In this document: one piece after another, positions 17,010-23,761 of the stretch
How positions within the stretch are numbered: the stretch's first letter is position 1
Layout of the letters: each line of letters starts with the position of its first letter
Assembly: GCA_001803395.1 (NCBI GenBank)
Contig: MHBU01000031.1
Coordinates: 62,001-126,000, forward strand
Origin: Methylotenera sp. RIFCSPLOWO2_02_FULL_45_14
Lineage (GTDB): Bacteria > Pseudomonadota > Gammaproteobacteria > Burkholderiales > Methylophilaceae
Direction of reading: 5' to 3'
DNA length: 64,000 nt
Notes under the pieces: model-generated
Seen by the model: the letters and a program-made list of their open reading frames with translations, nothing else
The model's database searches: none
Told to the model about the DNA's origin: nothing
Translations under genes and position numbers: made by a program

Positions 17010-18404
17010 TTACAACCAGCGCGCCCACAAGCGCGCAGTCCTTTCTTTGATGCGGGCGACGATTGAACGTTTTCTCCATGCTTCGAGCGTAATAAGTTTG
17101 GACGATTCCAGGTCTTTCTCAAACAGGGCCTGCATTTGTGCACCGAAATCCTGGCCCAGCATGACGGCGTTGATCTCCTGATTATTGACGAAACTACGCC
17201 AGTCGAGGTTGGTTGAGCCTATGGTGGACCACACGCCGTCTATGAGCGCGGTTTTGGCATGCAGCAATGCATCCTGTCTTTCATAAATCTTGACATTAGC
17301 GCTCAGCAGCTCGTCGTAATAAGAACGCGAAGCATAAAACACCATGGCCGAATCGGTTGTTTCAGGTAGCAATAGTCGCACATCTACGCCGCGCTGCACC
17401 GCTTCCTTCAGTGCAGCAAGCAGTTGCGGATCTGGAACAAAATAGGCATTGGTCAGAAAAATCTGGGTTTCTGCGCTATTAATGGCGGAGAGCAAGGTTA
17501 CATACATCTGGCTGTAAGGCTCCTCGGGCGAACTGCCGATGGCACGCACGACTTCATTGCCCTTGTTCCCAGGCTCAGGAAAATAAGCTTTGTCAGCTAA
17601 TGGATCGCCTTTTTGCTGATTCCATGTCGCTATAAATAATTTCTGGAATTCGCTAACCACTGGCCCCGCCATACGCAAATGAGTATCACGCCATTGCTGT
17701 TTGTTTTTGGTTGCTTTTGATTTGCCAAATGACCCGCTGGAATAGACACTGCTGATATTGATACCGCCCACAAAGGCGACCTGCCCATCCACAATCAATA
17801 GCTTACGGTGATCACGCTGATTGACTTGCCAACCCTTACGTGTGATGAGCGGATTGATCGGATTATATTCCAACACATTGATACCGCTTTCTTTCAGCGG
17901 TTTGAAAAACTCTTTCGGTGTGCTGATTGAGCCTACGCTGTCGTAGATAAGGTTTACCTGCACGCCACTACTTTGCTTGCTGATTAATTGCTTGGCAAAT
18001 CGTTGCCCAATTTCATCATCTTCGATGATGAAGGTCTCCATATTGATATGGTCTTTTGCATTTTCGATGGCTGCGAACATGGCGTCATAGGTTGTCGGGC
18101 CATCGACCAGAAGTTCTACCTTATTGCCTACTACCAGCGGGCTACCAACAATTTCCGTCTCCAGTGCCAGATGTTTATCGAAGATATTGGTCTCGTCACC
18201 ATTTTTTTTAAGTTTGGCGAGAACCGCCTTGCTCTGCTGGGCAGTCAGCGGTCCATGCGCACCATCTAACTGTACCGGATGCGATGGCTGCATTGCCATG
18301 TCGGGCACCATGGTGGGTATTGACGAACAGCCTGTGAGCACTGTCAGGCAAAGCGCTGCTACCAATTGTGTAGTGCTGACATACTTAAATTTTTTTATAT
18401 GCAT
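17010..18404 (-). CDS. Phospholipase D family lipoprotein, cardiolipin-synthase-like
   Basis: 464 residues from ATG 18404, chosen because GAGGGTAA precedes it and the N-terminus then forms a lipoprotein signal with lipobox LTGC. Two complete HKD motifs are present: HRKLLIVDGQVAFVGGIN in the first half and HAKTALIDGVWSTIGSTNLD in the second. Together they make one phosphatidyltransferase/phospholipase active site. The fold resembles ClsA/ClsC-type cardiolipin synthases, but the lipid anchor puts it at the periplasmic face, so it may be a hydrolase or transphosphatidylase there. A copy of the shared upstream motif lies about 160 bp before the start. It probably forms an operon with the secreted protein at 16021. 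Confidence 0.88.
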   Translation of the reverse strand: MHIKKFKYVSTTQLVAALCLTVLTGCSSIPTMVPDMAMQPSHPVQLDGAHGPLTAQQSKAVLAKLKKNGDETNIFDKHLALETEIVGSPLVVGNKVELLVDGPTTYDAMFAAIENAKDHINMETFIIEDDEIGQRFAKQLISKQSSGVQVNLIYDSVGSISTPKEFFKPLKESGINVLEYNPINPLITRKGWQVNQRDHRKLLIVDGQVAFVGGINISSVYSSGSFGKSKATKNKQQWRDTHLRMAGPVVSEFQKLFIATWNQQKGDPLADKAYFPEPGNKGNEVVRAIGSSPEEPYSQMYVTLLSAINSAETQIFLTNAYFVPDPQLLAALKEAVQRGVDVRLLLPETTDSAMVFYASRSYYDELLSANVKIYERQDALLHAKTALIDGVWSTIGSTNLDWRSFVNNQEINAVMLGQDFGAQMQALFEKDLESSKLITLEAWRKRSIVARIKERTARLWARWL

Positions 18405-18565
18405 CAGTATTACCCTCAAACAGTCATTCCACTCTGTATTCACAATGAAGGAAGACCACAAGCAGCACAAAACCTTCCCTCGGTGAGGTCAATTCCCATG
18501 TCGGAAGTTGCCAGAGAGAATGGTTCCCTAAGTCAGGAAGTTAAATTACCGTGTAATTTTACTGC

Positions 18566-18584
18566 CGTCTGTACGTTAGCGCAC
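18566..18584 (-). promoter_or_regulatory. Shared upstream motif, copy 1
   Basis: On the minus strand it reads GTGCGCTAACGTACAGACG. It lies 161 bp before the phospholipase-D start codon. It is the best match to the consensus GTGCGnTAnCGnACAGACGGA shared with five further sites in this region. Confidence 0.55.
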
Positions 18585-18661
18585 GTATATTCGGCCATTA
18601 AAATATAGCTCAATGATCGGTTGACGAGCTTAACGGGTCATTGCATATTTTTACTTTTTAT

Positions 18662-18680
18662 GTGCGATACCGAACGGAAG
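18662..18680 (+). promoter_or_regulatory. Shared upstream motif, copy 2
   Basis: GTGCGATACCGAACGGAAG ends 102 bp before the start of the Gln/Pro-repeat protein gene. It keeps the GTGCG-n-TA and ACGGA parts of the consensus. Confidence 0.5.
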
Positions 18681-18782
18681 TGCCTAGGTTTGGTCCAGTA
18701 ATATATGACAAGTTAGAGTTAATGTCGCATTTCGTTGACAATCATGACTCCGACCTTTAGTTATAGAGCTGGAGGTGACAAA

Positions 18783-20012
18783 ATGTTTAAAATTCGCTAT
18801 GTATTCATTGTGTTAGGGATGTTGTTCTGCTCGGCAGCTTCTGCTGCTGTTCAGGTGAGTATCGGTATTGGGCTTCCAAACGTAAGCATCGGGATCAACG
18901 TACCAGCCTATCCAGAGTTTGTCATCGTGCCGGGTTACCCGGTCTACTACGCACCACAAATGGAAGCAAACTTCTTCTTTTATGATGGCTTGTACTGGGT
19001 TTACCAAGATGATAACTGGTACGAAAGTTCTTGGTACAACGGCCCTTGGTGGCTTGTAGATCCAGAGTATGTGCCGTTATTTGTACTGCGAATTCCTGTG
19101 CGCTACTATCGCCTACCGCCTGCTTACTTTATTGGATGGCAGTTTGATGCATCGCCGCGTTGGGGTGATCACTGGGGTCATGATTGGAATCAGCGTAGAA
19201 GTGGGTGGGATAGATGGAACCGTAGCTCTGCCCCAGCACCGGCGCCGTTGCCTGCTTATCAACGGCAATATTCAGGAGATCGGTATCCTCGACAAGTGGA
19301 ACAGCAGCATGAGCTTCATCAACAGAATTATCGTTATCAGCCACGCGATCCTGTAGTTCGTCAACACCAGCAGGAGCAATTGAAACAAAGAACACCTACT
19401 CAGCAGGAAAAACAAAGAATGCCTGAAGAGAGAGGTTCTAAGCAGCAGGATAACCAACAATCTATACCACGTCAGCAAGATAGACCAGAAACCCCACGCT
19501 CACAATCACCGCAAAAGGGCGGTGTAGATGTTCAGCGGTCAACCCCAGCCTCTCCACAACAGGAACGCCCGGAAGTTCAAGATTCTAGGCAGCAACCACA
19601 GCCGAGGCTAGACCAGCGTGAACAGCAGATGCCAGGGGCGCCTGCTCAGCAGGTAAAACCTCAGCAAGAAAGACAGAGAGCTCCTGAGGATAGAGGTGTT
19701 AAGCAGCAAGATATCCAGCGTTCTACGCCACCTCAGCAGGCTACACCACCTCAGCAGGATAGCCCGGCCGCCACGCGCTCACAGCCACCGCAAAAGGGAG
19801 GCATAGAAGTTCAGAGGTCAACTCCCTCATCTCCGCAACAGGGACGCCCTGAAGTTCAAGATCGCAGCCAGCAATCACAGCAAGGGCCAGGCCAGCCTGA
19901 GCAGCAGAAACCAAAGTCATCGGGACAGAAAGAGAAGCAGCAAGGGAAGGACACTACGAGTGAGCCAAAACGGGAGCAAGAACAGGAGCAAGGTCGAGGT
20001 CGCAATGAATGA
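18783..20012 (+). CDS. Secreted YXW-rich protein with Gln/Pro repeat tail
   Basis: 409 residues from ATG 18783, which has an excellent GGAGGTGA site. The signal peptide ends SAASAA. An aromatic-rich domain follows (PGYPVYYAPQMEANFFFYDG, then YWVYQDDNWYESSWYNGPWW and VRYYRLPPAYF), up to about residue 150. This domain is widespread in proteobacteria without known function. The rest is a low-complexity Gln/Pro/Arg tail with an approximate long duplication: QKGGVDVQRSTPASPQQERP and QKGGIEVQRSTPSSPQQGRP, each followed by EVQD. It is very likely periplasmic or surface-exposed. A shared-motif copy lies 102 bp upstream. Repeat number could vary between strains. Confidence 0.75.
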   Translation: MFKIRYVFIVLGMLFCSAASAAVQVSIGIGLPNVSIGINVPAYPEFVIVPGYPVYYAPQMEANFFFYDGLYWVYQDDNWYESSWYNGPWWLVDPEYVPLFVLRIPVRYYRLPPAYFIGWQFDASPRWGDHWGHDWNQRRSGWDRWNRSSAPAPAPLPAYQRQYSGDRYPRQVEQQHELHQQNYRYQPRDPVVRQHQQEQLKQRTPTQQEKQRMPEERGSKQQDNQQSIPRQQDRPETPRSQSPQKGGVDVQRSTPASPQQERPEVQDSRQQPQPRLDQREQQMPGAPAQQVKPQQERQRAPEDRGVKQQDIQRSTPPQQATPPQQDSPAATRSQPPQKGGIEVQRSTPSSPQQGRPEVQDRSQQSQQGPGQPEQQKPKSSGQKEKQQGKDTTSEPKREQEQEQGRGRNE

Positions 20013-20208
20013 TACAGGTTGAGCTGATCTTTAGTGAACTTACATCGCGTAACAACAGGAAAGTTATTGGCTCACTTTGTTTTAAAGTAATCAAGCGCGA
20101 CTAGGATATTCAACATGAAACGTTTCTTGATCGCACTGGCAGCGGTCTTTGCCAACCTTATCACCCTAGCGTGGATGGAATAAATAAGTAGTAATAATCT
20201 CAACGTAC

Positions 20209-20229
20209 GCCTCTGCAGATTGCGGAGGC
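20209..20229. repeat. Stem-loop with 9 bp arms
   Basis: GCCTCTGCA, a GAT loop, then TGCGGAGGC form a 9 bp stem with one G-U pair. No T-run follows on the plus strand, so it is not a standard terminator for the upstream gene. Confidence 0.5.
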
Positions 20230-20285
20230 ATGCGTGTCTATACACCATGTATTTGCTGGTGGTGATCATAAAAATTATGCGCAAT

Positions 20286-20305
20286 GTGTACGTTGCCGCA
20301 CAGAG
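20286..20305 (+). promoter_or_regulatory. Shared upstream motif, copy 3
   Basis: GTGTACGTTGCCGCACAGAG ends 112 bp before the BON lipoprotein start. It keeps GTnCGTT, CCG and CACAGA of the consensus. Confidence 0.45.
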
Positions 20306-20417
20306 TGATTTTTAAAAGAAGAGCATCATAAACCTACTGGAGTGAGTAGCAGTAAGTTACACAGCTTGAAATTTAGTATCACTCTTTTTTATTTAAACTT
20401 ATATGGAGAATACAATC

Positions 20418-20759
20418 ATGAAACAACTTAAATACATTCCTACGATTATCCTTGCTGGCATGTTGGTGGTCACGGTGGGTTGTACCTCAACGCCCAAGAA
20501 AGAAGATACATCAATGTCCAAGAAGGAAAGGGCAGGAGAATACATTGATGACAGTGTAATTACGACGAGGGTAAAAGCAGCGGTATTCAATGAATCTTCG
20601 TTAAAATCTTTTGAAATAAACGTCGAAACCTACAAAGGTGTAGTGCAGTTGAGTGGTTTTGTTAATTCAGAAGCCGATATTGCAAAAGCTGTAGAAGTTG
20701 CACGTAACGTTAAGGGTGTGACATCAGTTAAAAATGACATGCGACTTAAGGTTAAGTAG
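20418..20759 (+). CDS. BON-domain lipoprotein
   Basis: 113 residues from ATG 20418, which has GGAG nine bases upstream; a nearer ATG at 20403 overlaps that ribosome site. The lipoprotein signal ends in the lipobox VGC (VVTVGCTST). A single BON domain covers about residues 45-113: YIDDSVITTRVKAAVFNESS, then VETYKGVVQLSGFV and VKGVTSVKNDMRLK. BON proteins such as OsmY and DolP are linked to envelope integrity and osmotic stress. It is followed 32 bp later by the lmo0937-type peptide gene, likely one transcript. A shared-motif copy lies upstream. Confidence 0.9.
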   Translation: MKQLKYIPTIILAGMLVVTVGCTSTPKKEDTSMSKKERAGEYIDDSVITTRVKAAVFNESSLKSFEINVETYKGVVQLSGFVNSEADIAKAVEVARNVKGVTSVKNDMRLKVK

Positions 20760-20791
20760 TAAATCTGCACGTCTAATAAGGAGTATAAAAA

Positions 20792-20929
20792 ATGCTTGAA
20801 ACTATTGCGATTATATTGATTATTCTTTGGGTACTTGGCTTAGTCTCAGCGTACACCATGGGCGGATTTATTCATATTCTCCTGGTTATCGCGATTGTGA
20901 TGGTGTTAGTGCGTGTCATTGGAAGATAG
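20792..20929 (+). CDS. lmo0937-family small membrane protein (45 aa)
   Basis: Short gene with a strong AAGGAG site encoding two hydrophobic helices: MLETIAIILIILWVLGLVSA, then YTMGGFIHILLVIAIVMVLV and RVIGR. The Gly-Gly-Phe-Ile-His turn between helices and the basic end are typical of the lmo0937 family, which is common in stress-gene neighbourhoods but of unknown function. It lies 32 bp downstream of the BON lipoprotein gene. Confidence 0.85.
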   Translation: MLETIAIILIILWVLGLVSAYTMGGFIHILLVIAIVMVLVRVIGR

Positions 20930-21017
20930 GCGTCTATAACGATCTTAGGTTTTTCGAAGCACAAGGTGTCTAGTAAAACAACTATATTGGATTACTAGAC
21001 TTTCCCACTACCAAAAC

Positions 21018-21254
21018 ATGTATCTATTAAGAGAAAATAAAACGAATGCAGTCAAAATGTTAGCAGTCGTGCTGATTGTAGCTGGTGCCCTAGGGTTGGT
21101 GTATGGTGGTTTCACTTATACCAAAGAGACGCATCAAACCAAGATAGGCCCGATAGAATTGTCGGTTAAAGATACGGAAACAGTAAACGTTCCGGTCTGG
21201 GTAGGTGTAGCGGCAATGGTTGCAGGCGCAGTTTTTCTTTTTGCGCGCAAGTAA
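21018..21254 (+). CDS. Small membrane protein, two helices
   Basis: 78 residues. Two membrane helices (about 14-32 and 58-75) flank a short soluble loop with KIGPIELSVKDTETVNVPVW. Similar short proteins with GFTYTT..IGPI..ET are common in proteobacteria and uncharacterised. The start is uncertain: ATG 21018 lacks a clear ribosome site and an internal ATG before LAVVLIVAGAL is possible. Its neighbours are all envelope/stress-type genes on the same strand. Confidence 0.65.
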   Translation: MYLLRENKTNAVKMLAVVLIVAGALGLVYGGFTYTKETHQTKIGPIELSVKDTETVNVPVWVGVAAMVAGAVFLFARK

Positions 21255-21332
21255 AAATTTACCCTTTTTTAAGGTCTAATTAACATATGTAATATTTGTC
21301 GTCAAAATAGTTAGTTAACAATGGAGAACAGC

Positions 21333-21645
21333 ATGGAAAAAGCCCATGATGAAATCAATAAAGACCAATTAATCAATGACTTTAAGGTAGTCGTTGCAGA
21401 TGCAGAGGTCTTACTCAAAGCCACGGCAAACACTGGTGGTGAGAAACTGGCCGAGGTGCGCGCCAAAGCTGAGGACGCTCAATATAGCAAAAGCTGCGCT
21501 TGGCGATGCGCAAGCCGCAATGCTGGCCAAAACTAAAGCAGCAACCAAAGCCACCGATGTTTATGTCCACGAAAATCCATGGCGTTCTGTTGGTATGGCC
21601 GCCAGTATTGGTGTTGTGGTTGGTTTACTTATCGGTCGCCGCTAG
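21333..21645 (+). pseudogene. DUF883 (ElaB/YqjD-type) protein gene, frameshifted
   Basis: Two overlapping reading frames together give a complete DUF883 protein. The first supplies MEKAHDEINKDQLINDF to EKLAEVRAKAED. The second supplies LNIAKAALGDAQAAML, then DVYVHENPWRSVGMAASIG and the C-terminal helix ending GLLIGRR. The break lies at about 21472-21485, where one extra base (near 21477) would explain the shift. ElaB/YqjD proteins are inner-membrane-anchored and ribosome-associated. The ATG at 21333 has GGAG upstream. It may be a true inactivating mutation or a sequence error. Its natural partner, a YqjE-like gene, follows 10 bp later and is also broken. Confidence 0.85.
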
Positions 21646-21654
21646 TGCCTGACC

Positions 21655-21788
21655 ATGCCTGAAAACATCCCTAAGTAAAGCCAGGGACTGATGGAGTCGC
21701 TATCTGACTCGCAAGCACATTAGTTGCCATTGTCCATACGCGGTTCGATCTATTGTCTACAGATCTTGAAGAGGGTAAAGAGCAATAA
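21655..21788 (+). pseudogene. YqjE-like (phage-holin family) gene remnant
   Basis: Starts with ATG CCT GAA AAC 10 bp after the DUF883 stop, the usual yqjD-yqjE order. The YqjE sequence can be followed only by changing frame several times: VKPG, then GLMESLSD, then LASTLVAIVHTRFDLLSTDL and EEGKEQ before a stop. The downstream membrane helices of the family are missing. At least two frameshifts and an early stop make this a decayed, truncated gene. Confidence 0.75.
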
Positions 21789-21894
21789 GCCCGTACATTT
21801 CCTTATCAGTACCCTTATAACGACTACAAAACTCCGCTTCATAAACCAGCGATGCTAAATACATCGTTAAGCATCAGTTTTACTGGCCTTTTAT

Positions 21895-21947
21895 CGTCTG
21901 TCGTTAGCGCACGCATGTTTTTATAGGTAATGTGCGTTAACAGACGG
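21895..21947. promoter_or_regulatory. Shared upstream motif, copies 4a/4b arranged as a hairpin
   Basis: CGTCTGTCGTTAGCGCAC (21895-21912, minus-facing motif) and GTGCGTTAACAGACGG (21932-21947, plus-facing motif) are near reverse complements with a 19 bp loop. The plus-facing copy ends 131 bp before csbD and is followed by ATGAATGTAAATT, also found after copy 5. Confidence 0.5.
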
Positions 21948-22078
21948 ATGATGAATGTAAATTCTCTTAATCTTCAAATTATGAGGCAAATAGTTAACAA
22001 GTTAATTGGATTGGTAATTTTTTGTCCGTCATTGTGATGATTTTTGACTGTCATACAACCAACCGCAAAGGAATACAA

Positions 22079-22315
22079 ATGAACTGGGATCAAATCGAAG
22101 GTAATTGGAAACAATTAAAAGGTAGCGCTAAACAGCAGTGGGGAAAACTCACTGATGATCAGTTAGACGTAATTGCAGGTAAACGTGATCATCTTGCTGG
22201 CAAGATTCAGGAAATATACGGGATCACCAAAAACGATGTAGAGAAACAACTTTCCGATTGGCAGAATATGCAGAAGGACGCCAGTTGCTGTAGTAAAGAA
22301 ACAAAAAATCATTAA
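22079..22315 (+). CDS. CsbD-family stress protein
   Basis: 78 residues, a small hydrophilic helical protein of the CsbD family, a general stress-response marker of unknown mechanism. The sequence MNWDQIEGNWKQLKGSAKQQ followed by WGKLTDDQLDVIAGKRDHL is the full family signature. ATG 22079 has AAAGGA upstream. A C-terminal DASCCSKE adds a vicinal cysteine pair not needed for the family. Three bases separate its stop from the next gene. A motif copy and hairpin lie 131 bp upstream. Confidence 0.93.
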   Translation: MNWDQIEGNWKQLKGSAKQQWGKLTDDQLDVIAGKRDHLAGKIQEIYGITKNDVEKQLSDWQNMQKDASCCSKETKNH

Positions 22316-22318
22316 TTC

Positions 22319-22708
22319 ATGAATAACCTGACTTTTACTGCAATTGCACCAGCGGTTGGTTTTACCTTCAGCATTGCCACTGCAGTGCTTGCTGTCGGCT
22401 TAACCTTCAGCATGACCGCTATGGCGAAAAGTATGTCAGATGATGAATATAAGGTTCTTGACAAAAATATTGAAGCTGAATATTTGATAGCTATGCAGAA
22501 GTGCAACAGCAAAGCTGGTAGCTATAAAGTGCTATGCGATAAAAATGCAAAAGTCGCTAGAGATAAAAATATTGAGAACTCCAGTGCGCAGATGCAGATG
22601 AAAATGCCCAAGGCTGATTTGTTGAAAAATAAGAAGCCAATTTTTTCAAACTCAATGAAGGTGATTGATGAACTTCCAGCTAATCTCAAAAAATCACGCT
22701 TAATGTAG
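22319..22708 (+). CDS. Exported small protein, unknown, with duplicated signal segment
   Basis: 129 residues beginning 3 bp after csbD. The N-terminal hydrophobic region contains a tandem duplication: AVGFTFSIAT followed by AVGLTFSMTA, then MAKSMSDDEY. The mature part has KAGSYKVLCDKNAKVARDKN, with two Cys about 15 residues apart, and a Lys-rich end. It resembles small periplasmic proteins described only as hypothetical. No ribosome site is evident, so translation may be coupled to csbD. Probably real given its export signal and position. Confidence 0.6.
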   Translation: MNNLTFTAIAPAVGFTFSIATAVLAVGLTFSMTAMAKSMSDDEYKVLDKNIEAEYLIAMQKCNSKAGSYKVLCDKNAKVARDKNIENSSAQMQMKMPKADLLKNKKPIFSNSMKVIDELPANLKKSRLM

Positions 22709-22723
22709 AAATGTAAAAGTCAT

Positions 22724-22739
22724 GTGTGTTTGCAGACGG
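22724..22739 (+). promoter_or_regulatory. Shared upstream motif, copy 5
   Basis: GTGTGTTTGCAGACGG matches copy 4b (21932-21947) at 13 of 16 positions and is likewise followed by AATGTAAATT. It lies 258 bp before the collagen-like gene. Confidence 0.4.
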
Positions 22740-22858
22740 AACAAAAATGTAAATTACCCAGCTTCTTTGAAATAATCAGAAAGGTAATTTAGATCGAGTC
22801 TGTTACCCTCGGTTAGCCTACTATCTAAAAAAAGCAATTAATTTATCATTCGGCTTAT

Positions 22859-22874
22859 GTGTGACAGCGTACAG
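22859..22874 (+). promoter_or_regulatory. Shared upstream motif, copy 6
   Basis: GTGTGACAGCGTACAG ends 123 bp before the collagen-like lipoprotein gene, the same distance range as the other copies. The match is weaker than for copies 1, 3 and 4. Confidence 0.35.
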
Positions 22875-22997
22875 AACTATGTAATACATACGTTTAACCT
22901 GAGTAGGTACCAAATGCGATGATTCAAATCACATTGGTTTGTTAACGAATGTTTCAAATGCGTTCGTACCACTATTTTTTTATTCAAAGGATTTATT

Positions 22998-23258
22998 ATG
23001 AACCGTTCAATATTGATATCAGCCCTGTTTGCGGCACTAAGCCTTGCTGCGTGTGATAAACCTACTGTAGTTAACGTTCCCGCCCCTGCCGTGGTTCCTG
23101 GACCTGCTGGCCCAGCGGGCGAGCCGGGAGTTCAGGGCAATACCGGCAACCAAGGCGACCCTGGAGTTCAAGGCAACACTGGCAACCAAGGTGAAACTGG
23201 AAGGACTGGTGAAAGTACTACCGTGATTATCACGCCGCCTGCAGAAGCAGCAAACTAA
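22998..23258 (+). CDS. Collagen-like (Gly-X-Y) small lipoprotein
   Basis: 86 residues. The signal peptide MNRSILISALFAALSLAAC has lipobox LAAC. A short Gly-X-Y tract follows (GPAGPAGEPGVQGNTGNQGD, then PGVQGNTGNQGETGRTGES), including a 36 bp tandem duplication encoding GVQGNTGNQG plus two residues. The end is STTVIITPPAEAAN. Such short collagen-like lipoproteins occur in many proteobacterial stress-gene clusters; their role is unknown. CAAAGGATT precedes the ATG. Plus strand, 32 bp before the DUF3309 remnant. Confidence 0.85.
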   Translation: MNRSILISALFAALSLAACDKPTVVNVPAPAVVPGPAGPAGEPGVQGNTGNQGDPGVQGNTGNQGETGRTGESTTVIITPPAEAAN

Positions 23259-23290
23259 ATCTACACATTGATAACCTTAAGGAGGGCGGC

Positions 23291-23439
23291 ATGAGCTTAG
23301 GAACCATCTTATTGATTATTTTGCTTTTAATGCTTTTCCAAGCTGGCCACACAGTAAAAGCTGAGGCTATGGCCCTAGCGGTGGGTTGGGGTTAGTGGTT
23401 ATCATTCTTATTGTGCTGGTATTATTGGGCAGAATATAA
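23291..23439 (+). pseudogene. DUF3309 small membrane protein gene, broken twice
   Basis: The family protein normally reads MSLGTILLIILILLLLGALP, then a WPHS..WGYGPSGG stretch and a second helix ending LLGRI. Here MSLGTILLIILLLMLF is in frame. PSWPHSKS is in another frame, followed by TGA where the family has Trp, and then GYGPSGGLGLVVIILIVLVL and LGRI. So there is one frameshift near 23335 and one nonsense change (TGG to TGA). AAGGAGGGC before the ATG is intact. The two independent lesions argue for real decay. Confidence 0.8.
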
Positions 23440-23590
23440 CGGTACAGATGGCATGGGTAGTTTTTGTTGCACAATAAAGCTGACCCAACAGCGCTTAAAC
23501 GCACTGTTGACTACTTTTGTATTTTTAGCATTAGCTGCTTGGAGTATGGCGACTATAATATCTGACACAGCCGGTATAGGGTCAAACCTT

Positions 23591-23741
23591 CTGGTATGCG
23601 TGACTGGATTTCTCAGTAAAAAAGGTAGTGCATCGGACGGCCCAGTGGGTATGGCGCTAGATAAGCAGGGCACGTTGTTAGTAGCGTGACGCAGGTAATA
23701 TAGTCTGGCGCGTGACGGCAAAAAAAAGATATAAGCCTTAA
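23591..23741 (+). pseudogene. C-terminal remnant of a PQQ-dependent sugar dehydrogenase (sorbosone-dehydrogenase type)
   Basis: Translated codons read TGFLSKKGSASDGPVGMALD, then KQGTLLVA and, after a frame change at a GCGTGAC, DAGNIVWRVTAKK. This is the characteristic last stretch of soluble PQQ sugar dehydrogenases, which end in patterns like GRPVGIA..GALLVADDAGN.IWRVT. The preceding codons (LTQQRLNALLTTFVFLALAA) resemble an export signal, so most of the gene may have been deleted internally. Not functional. Confidence 0.65.
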
Positions 23742-23761
23742 GTTTAAAAATTGGAAATAAA

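Larger units (their letters stand above)
18405..18782. other. Divergent regulatory region with two motif copies
   Basis: 378 bp between the phospholipase-D gene (minus) and the Gln/Pro-repeat gene (plus), no gene found. It carries one motif copy facing each way (18566-18584 toward the phospholipase gene, 18662-18680 toward the repeat protein). There is also an inverted repeat around AAATTACCGTGTAATTTT at 18543-18560. Confidence 0.55.
20013..20417. other. Intergenic region before the BON-domain gene
   Basis: 405 bp. At 20115-20183 a 22-codon reading frame (MKRFLIALAAVFANLITLAW, then ME) looks like a cut-off export signal without a mature protein and without a clear ribosome site, perhaps the remnant of a secreted-protein gene. 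A hairpin (20209-20229) and a motif copy (20286-20305) follow. No other gene seen. Confidence 0.45.

Noticed and set aside
20072-20284. Minus-strand frame of about 70 codons in the region before the BON gene
   Set aside because: No start signal, no recognisable family and it covers a hairpin; better treated as intergenic.
22998-23258. The GVQGNTGNQG repeats as a CRISPR-like array
   Set aside because: Repeats are contiguous, in frame and encode Gly-X-Y triplets; there are no spacers.
23411-23689. Plus-strand 92-codon frame taken as an intact gene
   Set aside because: It joins the end of a DUF3309 remnant to a PQQ dehydrogenase tail in one accidental frame; both parts are better explained as pseudogenes.
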